A stretch of 64,000 nt of DNA from NCBI GenBank assembly GCA_033296885.1, contig MU863934.1, forward strand, positions 62,001 to 126,000, in the 5' to 3' direction. The translations under genes were made by a program, and so were the position numbers. This DNA is from Triangularia verruculosa (taxonomy: Eukaryota; Ascomycota; Sordariomycetes; Sordariales; Podosporaceae). Under the pieces are notes generated by a model, which was not told the origin of the DNA, made no database searches, and saw only the letters and a program-made list of their open reading frames with translations. The number at the start of each line of letters is the position of its first letter. Positions within the stretch are counted from its first letter, which is position 1. Positions 34,708-44,960 of this stretch are shown piece after piece.

Positions 34708-35251
34708 TGTGACTGTTGTGGATCAAGCCCCTCTGGTCCCTCTGTTGTCGAAAGTATCACCGGTCGTGCAAGATGCAATTTGGGAGGTGGCTCTGCTTGG
34801 AGGGCGCTCACCAAATTTTGGCAGGGCTTGAAAACCCTATGAAAGCGGTGTGGAATTCAGATTGGCCCGCACCAGAAATTGTGGGGCTACGCAGACAATT
34901 GGTCAGTGCTCCGGCCAAGGTGGAGACCAGTTGGCAGCAGCTGTTCTCCCTGCACCCTTGTCACCTCGTTCTGTAGGACCATCACACAAGTACTCTCTGT
35001 AATGCGGTTTTTCAAAGAGCCTGCAATCAGATTCAATGTACTATCTAAGTCGAGAGCCCTGACAGTCAATATTCCCAGCAACGCCCACTACGCCAGACAT
35101 GAAAAAGAAGGCCCTGCTGTGCTCATTTCCCATCCTAGACACTCAGACATCCCGACATCTGCTTGGAAATACATCTAGACCCCACCATGTTCATCCTTCA
35201 GTCGCAATAGGTACACAATCCAGAATATGGCAACTGCCCTTCAAGTACCCA
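34708..35251. promoter_or_regulatory. promoter flank of eL13
   Basis: 544 bases between the eL13 start and the 3' end of the next minus-strand gene. They must carry the eL13 promoter. No distinct motif was recognised. Confidence 0.4.
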
Positions 35252-36291
35252 CTACTCGCACTTCCCATACTTCCTAGCAAGGTGACCCAGAAAGTCTTCA
35301 CCAGTCTTCAACTCCCAAACATCATTGCCCTGTTCTCCGCCATTGATAATCCGATTGGCAGCATCCGCAATGTACCAGAAAGCATCACCGTCAAGACAGA
35401 AAAGCATGTAGCAAATCTTGTCCTTCTCAGACTTGAACTCATCAGGCCTGTCCGACCAGGCGCGAGTAATCGCACGCTTCCAGAGCATGAAATTGAAATA
35501 CCGAACGTACTTGCCCGGCTCAGAGCCATCGAACCGGACGGGCTCATCAACACCTCTATTGCCCTGATTGCCCGCAATCTCTGTCTTGGACTGCGCAAAG
35601 CTGTTCTCCAGCTCGGCAATTCGCTTGTGGAGATTGGCGTTCTCATTCCTCAGGTCGATGTTCTCACTCTTGAGCTTGGTGTTTTCATTCTGGACATTGG
35701 CGCTCTCGATCTTGAGAATGCTGTTCTCATTATTGAGCTTTCGAATTTGCTGGCCGGAATATCCGGCTAGCTGATCCCAGATGGAGAGAAGGCTTCCCTG
35801 CAAGAGATTTGTTAAAAGCGAGCACAGAGAAATCAAGGGAGGTTGTGACTTACCAAGCCGCCGGTACGGGCCATATGAGGGTGATGGATGTTCACTCCCA
35901 AGTAATGGAGCACATCAAGGCGAGACCGCACCTCAGGCTGACTCTCAATGGCTGCGTAAATGTTTTTGTAATGAGGCAGTGCTTTCAAGAGTTCGCCGCG
36001 GACATTAGCGACGTCCTGCGAGACCGCTAGATTGAAAGGCGAGACCACTGGCTGCTGGCCACCAGGGACCGACACCGCGCGATTGAAAGGGGTCGTATGA
36101 CCAACTGTAGAGGGGGTCCCGAAGACCGCGTTGGCATACATGCCGTTGGTGGTGCCACGGGGGGTCGCACCCGTGGAACTAGTCGGGGTCTTGACGTCGG
36201 AGTCCATCATATTGCGGGCTCGCTTCTTGGTGGGCATACCGACCGGAGTCTCGGTCTTCACTTTGGGCTCGATTTTCTCGTTGTAGTCCAT
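35252..36291 (-). CDS. coiled-coil protein with a retrotransposon gag-like C-terminal domain
   Basis: Exons 36291-35854 and 35797-35252 give 327 residues (ATG 36291, MDYNEKIEPKVKTETPVG). A basic segment (TKKRARN) suggests a nuclear signal. Residues about 150-225 form a leucine/asparagine coiled coil (LKSENIDLRNENANLHKRIA). The end, EPVRFDGSEPGKYVRYFNFM, then EKDKICYMLFCLDGDAFWYI and GEDFLGHLARKYG, has the spacing of Ty3/gypsy-type gag capsid domains (F-D-G start, K-x-x-Y-x-L-x-G-x-A-x-x-Y, F-L...LARKYG). No protease, reverse transcriptase, zinc knuckle or LTR is present, and the gene has a normal intron. A domesticated gag is a reasonable inference, but it needs a profile search. Confidence 0.65.
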
Positions 36292-37930
36292 GATGATGGT
36301 CGAAGTCCGCAAACGGGTGCGGGGGTGGTTGTTGTTCGGTGAGAGAAGGAAAGCGGAAAAGCGGAGAGTGAGTGAAGCAGAGAGTGAGTGAGAGAGGGGC
36401 AGAAGCTTAAGTTGGCGTTAGCTTGATGAACATGCGTCACATCATGGAAGAGAGGAAGCTACGGTGGGCAGAGTCGTGAGAAGGTAGGGAAGGCACGTCC
36501 TCAATAGCTTGCACTTCAACCGCCATGTTGATTAGGTACAATGAGCAATTCTGTTTTCGAAGAGCTAGGTATTTCCGGGTCTGACGACGGCGATATAGTA
36601 CGAAGGAATTCTGGCGGTTGCTGTACCCAAAAGCCATGGTGGCTCCTGCCTTGGCGTTGAAGCTTAATGAGAGGTCATTGACCCCCGAGTCTGTAAGCCC
36701 AACCACGCTCTAGACAAAAAAAAACTGACCCGGCAAGCAGCTGCCTCGGGAGGGACCTGAGTCAACAGGCCTCTTCTAAAGTAATGATGCTAACTTGCAG
36801 TACTAATAATTGTCCAAAGTGTGCCACAAGTAAACATGCCCCTTCATGTCTCCTCAGAGATGATAAACACCTCTGCCTCGTCAAATTTTGGTTTGACAAA
36901 CTGGGATCTTTTATCCGTCTTCACCAACACTGACTACCTAGTACAGGTCTATGAATCTGCCATCAGGACATTGTCAGACAGGGATTATATCATGAATGAT
37001 CGGCAAGACATTGAGTTGTTGCGTTGGGTTCCTCTGACACTCTGTCGAAGGTGGCCTTCGCAAAGGGATACGTGCGATGGCTGCACTGTCGCCGATGAGG
37101 CTCTGATTCCAAACCATGGGAGTTGTAAGGACTTATGGCGGAATAACTCTCCGCTACAAGAGCGCCGGTTCCCGCACCGTCAGTCAACACTGCTTGCCTC
37201 ACCCTGGGGAGTAGTAGAGATGTTCCTTGTCCGACTCTGTAATGGTCAAAATCTATGTTTTTGAACAACATATGATGACAGCGGGATGGGTACCCGGCAA
37301 TCCTTATGAAGCGTTCCAGATAATGTTGGGGATCAGCATTCACTCTCTTCATGACCTTCACCTCAGGTTCACCAATATAGACGGTACAAGAAGTAAGATT
37401 GACTACTTGACCAATTAATTCAGGCGCTATCGCAATAATAATGACAAATCCATAAAAAAACGTCCTGTTTCCGTCACCGCTGGCTCCCTGGCAAGATAAC
37501 AGTAATCGAGAACAAGGTAGAAAAATAACGGGTATCAATAATTCATGAAGCCAACCACACCTCCTAACCAAGTGACCAACTCGCCCTTTTTCCCCGCACA
37601 AGCGACAGTGTCGTACATTTTCAACTGGTGTTTGCGAGAGAGGGGTTTTGTTGCTCCAAAGGTGCTAGCGGATTTTATGCCGCTAAACGAGCGACTAGCT
37701 GACTAGTGGTTGGTGATGTCATGTTCCCCTGATTTTCAAGAGGGGATGGCAGTGGGCAAGCCGGCCAAGTGTCGTAGGAGATGATATGAAGGGGGCAGGA
37801 ATATTGATTGTGCCCAAAAGGTGGAGAGGTTACGGGTGCTATCCCATGATGTAGATCCCTGGTTGGGGCGAGGTCGTGTGGTGTGGTGTAGGAAAAACGT
37901 GCGCAATGAGAGCCTGTCCATCACTTGTGC
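36292..37930. other. 1.6 kb intergenic region
   Basis: A minus-strand open frame of about 200 codons (37601-36990) lacks an ATG start and has no recognisable family; I do not call it. Otherwise promoter sequence of the gag-like gene. No repeat or RNA is seen. Confidence 0.4.
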
Positions 37931-38032
37931 TTAAACGCACTCGACGCACTGGGGGTGGTGGCAGTGAGCGCAGGAGTTGCTGATGACGAGCATAGCTCCG
38001 CACTGGCAGCAGCGAGGTTGGTAGGCAGACAT
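37931..38032 (-). CDS. 33-residue Cys-rich zinc-ribbon-like microprotein
   Basis: An ATG-to-TAA frame on the minus strand encodes MSAYQPRCCQCGAMLVIS, then NSCAHCHHPQCVECV: seven Cys and three His in 33 residues. The spacing (CCxC, CxxC, CxxC) looks like a treble-clef or zinc-ribbon miniature and resembles the 'CC.CG...N..C..C.H..C..C' pattern that occurs within longer fungal proteins of unknown function. It is too short for routine ORF calling. No introns are needed, and a 2 kb gene-poor region lies on its upstream side. Coding status is inferred from composition only. Confidence 0.6.
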   Translation of the reverse strand: MSAYQPRCCQCGAMLVISNSCAHCHHPQCVECV

Positions 38033-40026
38033 TATGGATGGGTTTTGAGGTGTATGAGCTCGAGGCTGAAATGAGATTATGTTTGTCTTGTCTGAGCAAA
38101 GAGCAGGTCGGGAGCAGAGTTGGGAGGGGAGAAAAAGAGGAGGGCAGCCTGGCTACGCGGCGGGGGCTGCCGGGCTATCTATATACTGAAACTCAAAGGC
38201 CAGGACTGCACTTTGGGGTGGCAAGTTTCCCAATGGTGGGCGTGGGCGTTTGGGTGATGGCTTGGAGGAGGTCGCATGACCACATCGAATAGGAAGCCAG
38301 GCTGAGACCGGTTTCCGGAGGAGCGGGAGATGACGGCGCGTGTCTTTGTTCCCCAGACGCCTACTCACCGAGAATTGTCTTGGGGAATATCCTTGGATCT
38401 GCGGGATGTCTCTGGCGAAAGTCGTGAGATCCTCCTCAAAGAAGGTTCAAAATCGCCTGGTGTGAACTGCAACGTCCTCACACAGACATGCGGTGCATCC
38501 CTGCGCTGCAGTAGCTTGGGGGTGATCGAAGCTTCCCCGCAGCTAATCAGGCTTTCGGGATTGGCTGCGTCACAGGCAGTTGCCAATCAGAGAATACCAT
38601 AAGCTTTCAGAATTGGGTAACGTTTTGTTTCGTGGGGGCGGCCGGAATTCCCCGGAGCAACACCATCACCATTCCCAGCCCTGTGGTTCGCCGTGGTCCG
38701 CTGTGGTTGCGGCCGGCATCATTTATTGAGTGGGGGATCATCCGAATATGGAACAAAACGACCCCGAAGACCCTGTGAGACACACGATCAAAGGAACGCA
38801 CTGACGGGACTGACGTGGGTGGTGTAACCGCTGTTGAATCCCGCCGAAAAGCTGCCGTCTCGACAATTCCTTTGTCACACGAGCTGGTGAAGCCTGAGCC
38901 CATGCCTGGCCGGAAGATGAGGTGAGTGGGCAGTATATTCTAGGTTGGCGGGTGGGAACAGCTTCAGACTTGTTGAATCTTAAAGTTGAAACTGATATGA
39001 TGGAGTGGGAAGTGAAGTACAAAGTGAAGTGAAGTGGAATGTGGAGATTGGCTGCCTACAGAATGCCAGCCACAGGCAGGTGGATGACAGGTGGCGGTGT
39101 GTGCCCAGACTCGAACCCGGCAGACAATCTCACTCCACCAATCCACCACAAGGCACAATCCAATGGAACTAACTCGGCGGATCCAACGCAGAGGTGGAGA
39201 TAAGAAGGCCTCCATCACCCGCGAGGCATTCCCGGTGGCGTTTCATCCTTCAGCATCTTTGAACTTGTGCTAAGATTTGGGTTCGTTTGGTTCTGTGAAA
39301 GTTCCCGAGGAGGCAGCTCAGGGTCCGAGAAGTCGCGGCCGCATTTACAAATTCGGCTGGTGCGGTTTGATGCTGTCGCTCTCAGCGATGCCATGTCAAC
39401 GGCTCCCTCGACGTGGCAGCGGCGCAACGCCCGCCAACGCTTGTAGGCCTCTGCGAAGGAGCGGCCAGACCCGGCCGTCTTGAGGACAGCAGTACTAGCC
39501 AGACGCCGAATCTCACCGGGATCTTTCTTTTTTATCGGCTGGAATAGATAGCGTTCGGAGCTGGTCCCAGTCGGCACTTTGAAGACAGAATTTTGGCCAC
39601 AAGTGGAGGTGGGCTGAGCTGTTCAACCACCGTTAACCGAATTCCTCCCATGAAAGGCTTTTTGCTAGTGGGCAATGTCGAAAGCCATCATCCACTTTCA
39701 GATCCATTCTTGAACGTGGGTCATGCAAGACTGACTGGCACATGAGAGCGGCACAAGGCGTTCCGGCGATGACCGCCATGGATAGGGGTCTTTTGTTTAA
39801 TTATCATAGGGGTATTCAAAGCAGCTTTATAACCATCTCATCTAACTATGCATCTTCAGTGTTCATCTCACCATTCAGACATTGTATCTGTAACCTGCAG
39901 CATCACCTCAGCTGGTCATACCGATCTGATTCCTTCGTGTGCCCACAGCTCGCACTTTATACTATAGACCGCCATTTTACGCATAGTTGACTGCCCGGAC
40001 AGGAAATCACTACCAGCCCAACGACC
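38033..40026. other. 2 kb intergenic region
   Basis: No gene is supported. A tRNA-like T-loop occurs on the minus strand near 39112-39104 but does not fold into a tRNA. The last 100 bases are the promoter of the vWA-Hint gene. Confidence 0.45.
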
Positions 40027-42593
40027 ATGGTGCGAATCAATCTTTGCAACTTAAAGATCACAGATGTTGATCCTGACTCTACGCCAACCCTATCTCGAGA
40101 GAAGGACGAATCCCCAAAAGCAGATTCGCTGCTCCAAATCCACCCTCTTGAGACAGATGATGGTGTCCTCATCAAGATCGACACGCCCAAGGAGCCTGAA
40201 TTTGAAGTTTTGAAGACGCGAAGTCATGTGCCTCTAGACCTAGTCCTCTCGATCGACGTTTCAGGCAGCATGGGAGCAGATGCCCCGGTTCCAGCAAAGA
40301 ACGGCGCAGAGGGAGAACATTATGGCTTGTCAGTCTTGGATCTTGTGAGACACGCAGCCAAGACCATCCTGGAGACACTGGATGAGGATGACAGGCTAGG
40401 AATTGTCACGTTTTCTACCAACAGCAAGGTCGGTTTACCCTGCCAGTTCGTTTGAAATTCTAAGGCTAACAGAATCACAGGTCGTTCGACAACTTACCTA
40501 CGTGACGAAATCTAACAAGGCCAAGATCCTCAAGGAGCTCGATGCCCTGCAACCATTATCCATGACCAATCTTTGGCATGGTATTCGTGATGGTCTCAGC
40601 TTGTTCGATAATAACAACTCCGGCAATCCTGGCTGCGGCCGAGTTCCGGCGTTATTAGTCCTCACAGATGGCATGCCCAACCATCAGTGCCCAAGCCGGG
40701 GATATGTAGCCAAACTCCGGCAGTGGGACGCTCTTCCTGCCTCTATTCACACCTTTGGGTTTGGGTATAGCTTGCGGTCTGGTCTGCTCAAGTCGATTGC
40801 CGAGGTTGGCGGTGGCAACTACTCGTTTATTCCAGACGCCGGCATGATTGTAAGTTCTTAACGATCCTACCAGTGGTTAAAATGAGGTCACTAACAATGC
40901 CCAGGGCACCGTGTTTGTACATGCTGTCGCCAATCTTCAGTCGACCTTTGCAACCAATGTCGAGTTGCAACTTACTTATCCATCACATTTGCAGCTCAAA
41001 GAAACAACAGGCGAAGCCGTCGAAAAACAACAGCCCATCCGCCCATCAGGGGAAGACTCGACAAAAACCATCCTCAACATCTCGCTCGGCAACCTTCAAT
41101 ACGGTCAATCGCGAGAAATTTACCTTCGCTACGACTACCTCCAGACCACCAGATCGCTCGTCAGAAAGGGCCATGGGCCGCCTCCAACCATAACCGCGGT
41201 ACTCAAGTTCCAGGAAGACGCTTACTCTTTCAATCCCAAGACGCCCACCCGTGTCGTCGCGCAACGCAACGTCCTCGACACCTCCACCAGCCTACCCAAC
41301 GAGGAAATCGCCTACCAAATCTCGCGCTCTCTTCTCATAGCCTTCATCGCCGGATTCTTCCCTCTGGACCTCGAAAACGAACACCAACCGGCACCGGAAC
41401 TCCCCGAAAATATTGCCGAGCAGCTCGAAAACTTGGCCTGCTCCCTCCCCGCAATCGACTACATGTCCACCCACGCGGGTTGCAAATCCCTCCTGACCGA
41501 TCTCTGCGGCCTCAACGTCAACCCTTTCGCCATCCCAGCCGTCTCCTGGACAGGTCAGATCGCCCTCGCGCTGGTCAACAGGCAATACTACTTTCGCTGG
41601 GGAAAACACTACCTCCCCTCCCTCGCCGGCGCCCATTCCCGTCAGATCTGCAACTCTTTCAAGGATGCCGGCCCCAAGGAGTATGGCGTCCACTCTCCGC
41701 TGTTTATCAAGTGCCGCGATAGACTCGACGATGCATTCGACAACCTCCCCGCCCCCAGGCCGAGCAATGCGCAGCCGCCTGTGTACGCTCGTCCGTACAC
41801 GCCCTCCCGCTCCAGCAGCGGATCGTCGTCCCCGCCATCTTATGATACCCAAGATAACGGAGATCCAAGCTGGAAGTGGTACAGAGACGAAGGCTGGAAG
41901 TGGGGCGGGGGCGGCGGTGGGAATGCCTACAACAGCATCGCGATTAACATGTCGGACTACAATGATGCTGACGGGGCTTGTTTTGCCGGCTTTACGCTTG
42001 TGACGACGGCGGGTGGGAAAAATGTCACGATTAGCAAGTTGAGGAGGGGCATGGCGGTGTTGACGCCTCGGGGAAAGAGGAGGGTTGTTGCTGTGATGAA
42101 GACGCCGGTCCGAAGCATGGCGATGGTGGCGATTGAGGGCGGGAAACAGGGATTCTTGGTTACGGGTTGGCATCCCATCAGGGGTGCTGACGGGAAGTGG
42201 GTGTTCCCAGTGGACATGAAGGGCGCGAGAAAGGTGAGGTATACCGGGGCTATTTACTCAGTCCTGCTCGAGAGGGATGGGGACGCGGAAGCGCATGCGA
42301 TGTTGCTAGGCGGTGGAGGGGTTTGGGGTGTTACATTAGGGCATGGTATGACTGATGCCCAGATGGTGAAGGATGATGTGAGGGTTCATGAGTTCTTTGG
42401 AGATTATGACAAGGTCGGAAGGGCTTTGTCGAGACTGCAGAGGTTGGGTAATGGTCTTGTTGTTGGGGGAGGCGTGACAAGAGACCCTGTTGATAGGCTG
42501 GTGAACGGGTTTAGACGAGCTGTACCAGCTCGGAGACAAGGCCCCGTTCAGCAGAAATGCATGAAACAGAGGAAGATGGTATTGCGCGCTTAG
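40027..42593 (+). CDS. von Willebrand A domain plus Hint (Vint) domain protein
   Basis: Exons 40027-40428, 40481-40849 and 40905-42593 encode 819 residues. A vWA fold spans about 65-260: the MIDAS motif DVSGSM is at about 77-82 and LVLTDGMPNHQ later supplies the acidic/Thr ligands. A linker domain of the vWA-Hint type follows (about 300-520). Then comes a Ser/Pro linker, and a Hint-like domain beginning GACFAGFTLVTT (Cys about 616), with LVTGWHPI (His about 680) and later VTLGHGMTDAQM. This layout matches the eukaryotic Vwaint/Vint family, related to Hedgehog/intein autoprocessing domains and linked by context to ubiquitin systems. Self-cleavage is plausible but unproven. Intracellular: no signal peptide. 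Confidence 0.85.
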
Positions 42594-42747
42594 TTCTGAG
42601 TATACACAGAAACAGGACGGAACTGTTGAAATTGAACACATATATCTTCATTACCATTTCCCAATTTTTCCATCCCAGTAACCCAAGACACTAAATCGTA
42701 CAAAAGATGCTATGCTATGCTCTCACCAACAAGCCCCCATTGGTTTC

Positions 42748-44013
42748 TTACTCCCGAACGAAAACACCAGCCATACCCATACCAGTACCAATGCACATGC
42801 TCACAACACCAACCTCACCACCAGTCCTCTGCAGGCCGTGCATGAGGGTGCTGACCATTCTCGCACCGGTAGCACCAAGAGGGTGACCCAGCGCGATAGC
42901 GCCGCCATCAGGATTGACCTTGCCCGCCGCAAGCTCCTTCTCCAGCCCCAGCTCCCTGACACAGTACAGCGCCTGCGAGGCAAACGCCTCGTTGATCTCC
43001 CACCTGTCCACATCCTCACTCTTCAACCCCAACTGATTAAGCAGCTTGGGAATCGCAATCGCGGGGCCGATGCCCATCTCATCTGGCTTGCACCCCGCGA
43101 CAGCAGAAGCAACAAACTTGCCCATGATCTGCCCCGTCAACCCCAGCTCCGTCGCCGTCGACCGCCTCATCAGCAGCGTGGCCGCGGCACCGTCGCTGAC
43201 CTGGCTCGAGTTCCCCGCCGTGCTCTTCCCGTCAGGCTTGAACGCCGGCTTCAGCTTGGCGAGCTTCTCCAGCGTCACCCCCTCCCTGATCCCGTCGTCC
43301 TTGGTCACCGTCACCTTTTGCTCCTCCCCGATCTTGTTCCCCTGCTTGTCCACCTCCTGGAACCTCGTGTGGACGGGGACGATCTCCTTGTCGAACCACC
43401 CCTCCCTCGTCGCGCGGGCGGCCCTGGCGTGCGACTCGACCGCCAGCGCGTCCTGGTCCTCCCGGGAGACGCCGTACCGCTCCGCCACGTTCTCGCTCGT
43501 GATGCCCATGCTCATGACGCAGTCCCTCGCCTCCTTGACCTCGGACTCCTTCAGCTCGGGCCAGACGTCGACGGGGATCGCGCGGGTGCCGTAGTTTCTC
43601 GTCATGGACTCCATGCCGGCGCCGATGCCGACGCTGATCATGTCCGTCTTGATCTGGCTCGCGACGAGGGTGATGGCCTGGAGCGACGAGGCGCAGGCGC
43701 GGTTGGCCGTGTAGAGCGAGGTGGCGTTTGTGTCGAAGCCGGGGGTGTGGTTGAGCGCCATCCTGGCGGCCTTGGAGCCACCGAGCTCGTTGAGGACCAC
43801 GCCGACGGCGACATCCTCGATGAGCTTTGGGTCGAGGTTGGGATTCGCGTCGAGGGTGGCCTTGAGGACGGTGGAGAGGAGCTCCTCGGGGTAGGCGTCC
43901 TTGAGGCCGCCCTTGTAGGAGCGGGTGATGGGGGTGCGGAGGGCCGAGAGAATCACCACGTCGGTTGGGGCCTTGGTGAGGACCGACTTGAGGCCGCGGG
44001 GGAGGACGGACAT
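42748..44013 (-). CDS. 3-ketoacyl-CoA thiolase (acetyl-CoA C-acyltransferase)
   Basis: A single exon from ATG 44013 to 42748 encodes 421 residues; the frame is open upstream but has no better ATG. Thiolase signatures: nucleophile Cys107 in NRACASSLQAI, GAGMESMTRNYG, NGSSQVSDGAA-type loop (GNSSQVSDGAAAT), INEAFASQAL, His377 in GHPLGATGAR and Cys407 in SMCIGTGMG. The enzyme cleaves 3-ketoacyl-CoA in beta-oxidation. The N-terminus MSVLPRGLKSVLTKAP has no clean PTS2 (R-L/V-x5-H/Q-L/A), and the C-terminus VRE is not PTS1, so the compartment (peroxisome versus mitochondrion) is not settled. The start is Arg/Lys-rich, so a presequence is possible. Confidence 0.93.
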   Translation of the reverse strand: MSVLPRGLKSVLTKAPTDVVILSALRTPITRSYKGGLKDAYPEELLSTVLKATLDANPNLDPKLIEDVAVGVVLNELGGSKAARMALNHTPGFDTNATSLYTANRACASSLQAITLVASQIKTDMISVGIGAGMESMTRNYGTRAIPVDVWPELKESEVKEARDCVMSMGITSENVAERYGVSREDQDALAVESHARAARATREGWFDKEIVPVHTRFQEVDKQGNKIGEEQKVTVTKDDGIREGVTLEKLAKLKPAFKPDGKSTAGNSSQVSDGAAATLLMRRSTATELGLTGQIMGKFVASAVAGCKPDEMGIGPAIAIPKLLNQLGLKSEDVDRWEINEAFASQALYCVRELGLEKELAAGKVNPDGGAIALGHPLGATGARMVSTLMHGLQRTGGEVGVVSMCIGTGMGMAGVFVRE

Positions 44014-44960
44014 TTTGGGCGGCGGTTTTCGGTTTTTTTGGGTGTGACGCTGAAGAATATAAAAAGGGGTCCGGTATAGGAGTTCTGAGCGGTTGAGTTG
44101 ATGATGTTCTCGGCAGTTGAATGAGAGACGGCAGCAGCAAGAACCACGGATGGCGGGGTATCGTTCAAGTAACCAGAAAGAAGAAGAAAAAAGAAAAAGA
44201 GAAAAGATCACAAGAACCTAGAGACAAAAAACAAATGTAAATAAAAAAGTCGGGATTACTCGCGGCCGCGAAACCGGGGGTGGATTCACACACCCTTCAC
44301 AGACTGCCATGTCCCGGCAACTGGACTCAGCAGGGGGAAAATCGCAAACCCGGGAGGCAAATCGGGATGCGGGCAGCGGACTGGGGGTGGGCGGCACTCG
44401 ATTTCGGCATGCGGGGTCCCCACCAAATCTGTCACCGGAAGATCACGAGGCCTTGAGACCAGGAATCATTCAGTCGCCGACAGCAATGCGGCCCGGTCCC
44501 GGTCAAGTCTGAGCCGAACCGGCCTCAAGTCTCGGTGGTGGTTGGAGACGGGATGTCCGGCTGTAAATATATATATGTACATATCCCCCCTTTTCCCATC
44601 CTACGCTTTGTCCTTTTTCCCGAGAAAAAACCCTCAGTCATCCAGCACTGTTTGTTGCATATATATATATCAGCAAGAGCTTGACGCTTTTGACCTTTTG
44701 AAATACAGTCATAACCCGACAGAGTAAAAAGCATGCTGTAAAACAGCTACTTCTTTGACAATAATCATGATCCTCAGCAAGAACAAACCACAGTACAAAG
44801 TCATGGCAATCTGTGCCCATCTTGTGTCAAACGAACCCAGAGCCACATACAACTACCGCAGAAGAGAAAACCTCGTAGATCAAATTGGTATCATGGCCGG
44901 GTTGAACAGCTTCCACCCTTACAACATCAGATCAGATCACCTCTTCTTTCTTTCATCCGA
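44014..44960. other. intergenic
   Basis: Promoter of the thiolase gene and 3' flank of the next minus-strand gene. Short AT runs occur near 44562-44575 and 44660-44670. No gene is seen. Confidence 0.45.

Noticed and set aside
36821..37264. Plus-strand open frame of 147 codons
   Set aside because: Starts at GTG and shows no family features; likely chance.
36990..37601. Minus-strand open frame of about 200 codons
   Set aside because: It starts at TTG, has no ATG near the beginning, no recognisable motif, and overlaps an opposing frame of equal quality.
39088..39180. Possible tRNA on the minus strand (GGGTTCGAGTC T-loop)
   Set aside because: The T-stem has a mismatch, and no matching acceptor stem, anticodon arm or D-arm is found at tRNA spacing.
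42712..44079. 455-codon antisense frame across the thiolase gene
   Set aside because: Antisense shadow with no ATG support and low-complexity composition.
43232..44140. Long open frame overlapping the thiolase gene in another frame
   Set aside because: Arg/Pro/Gly-rich shadow of GC-rich coding DNA; the thiolase frame has all catalytic motifs.
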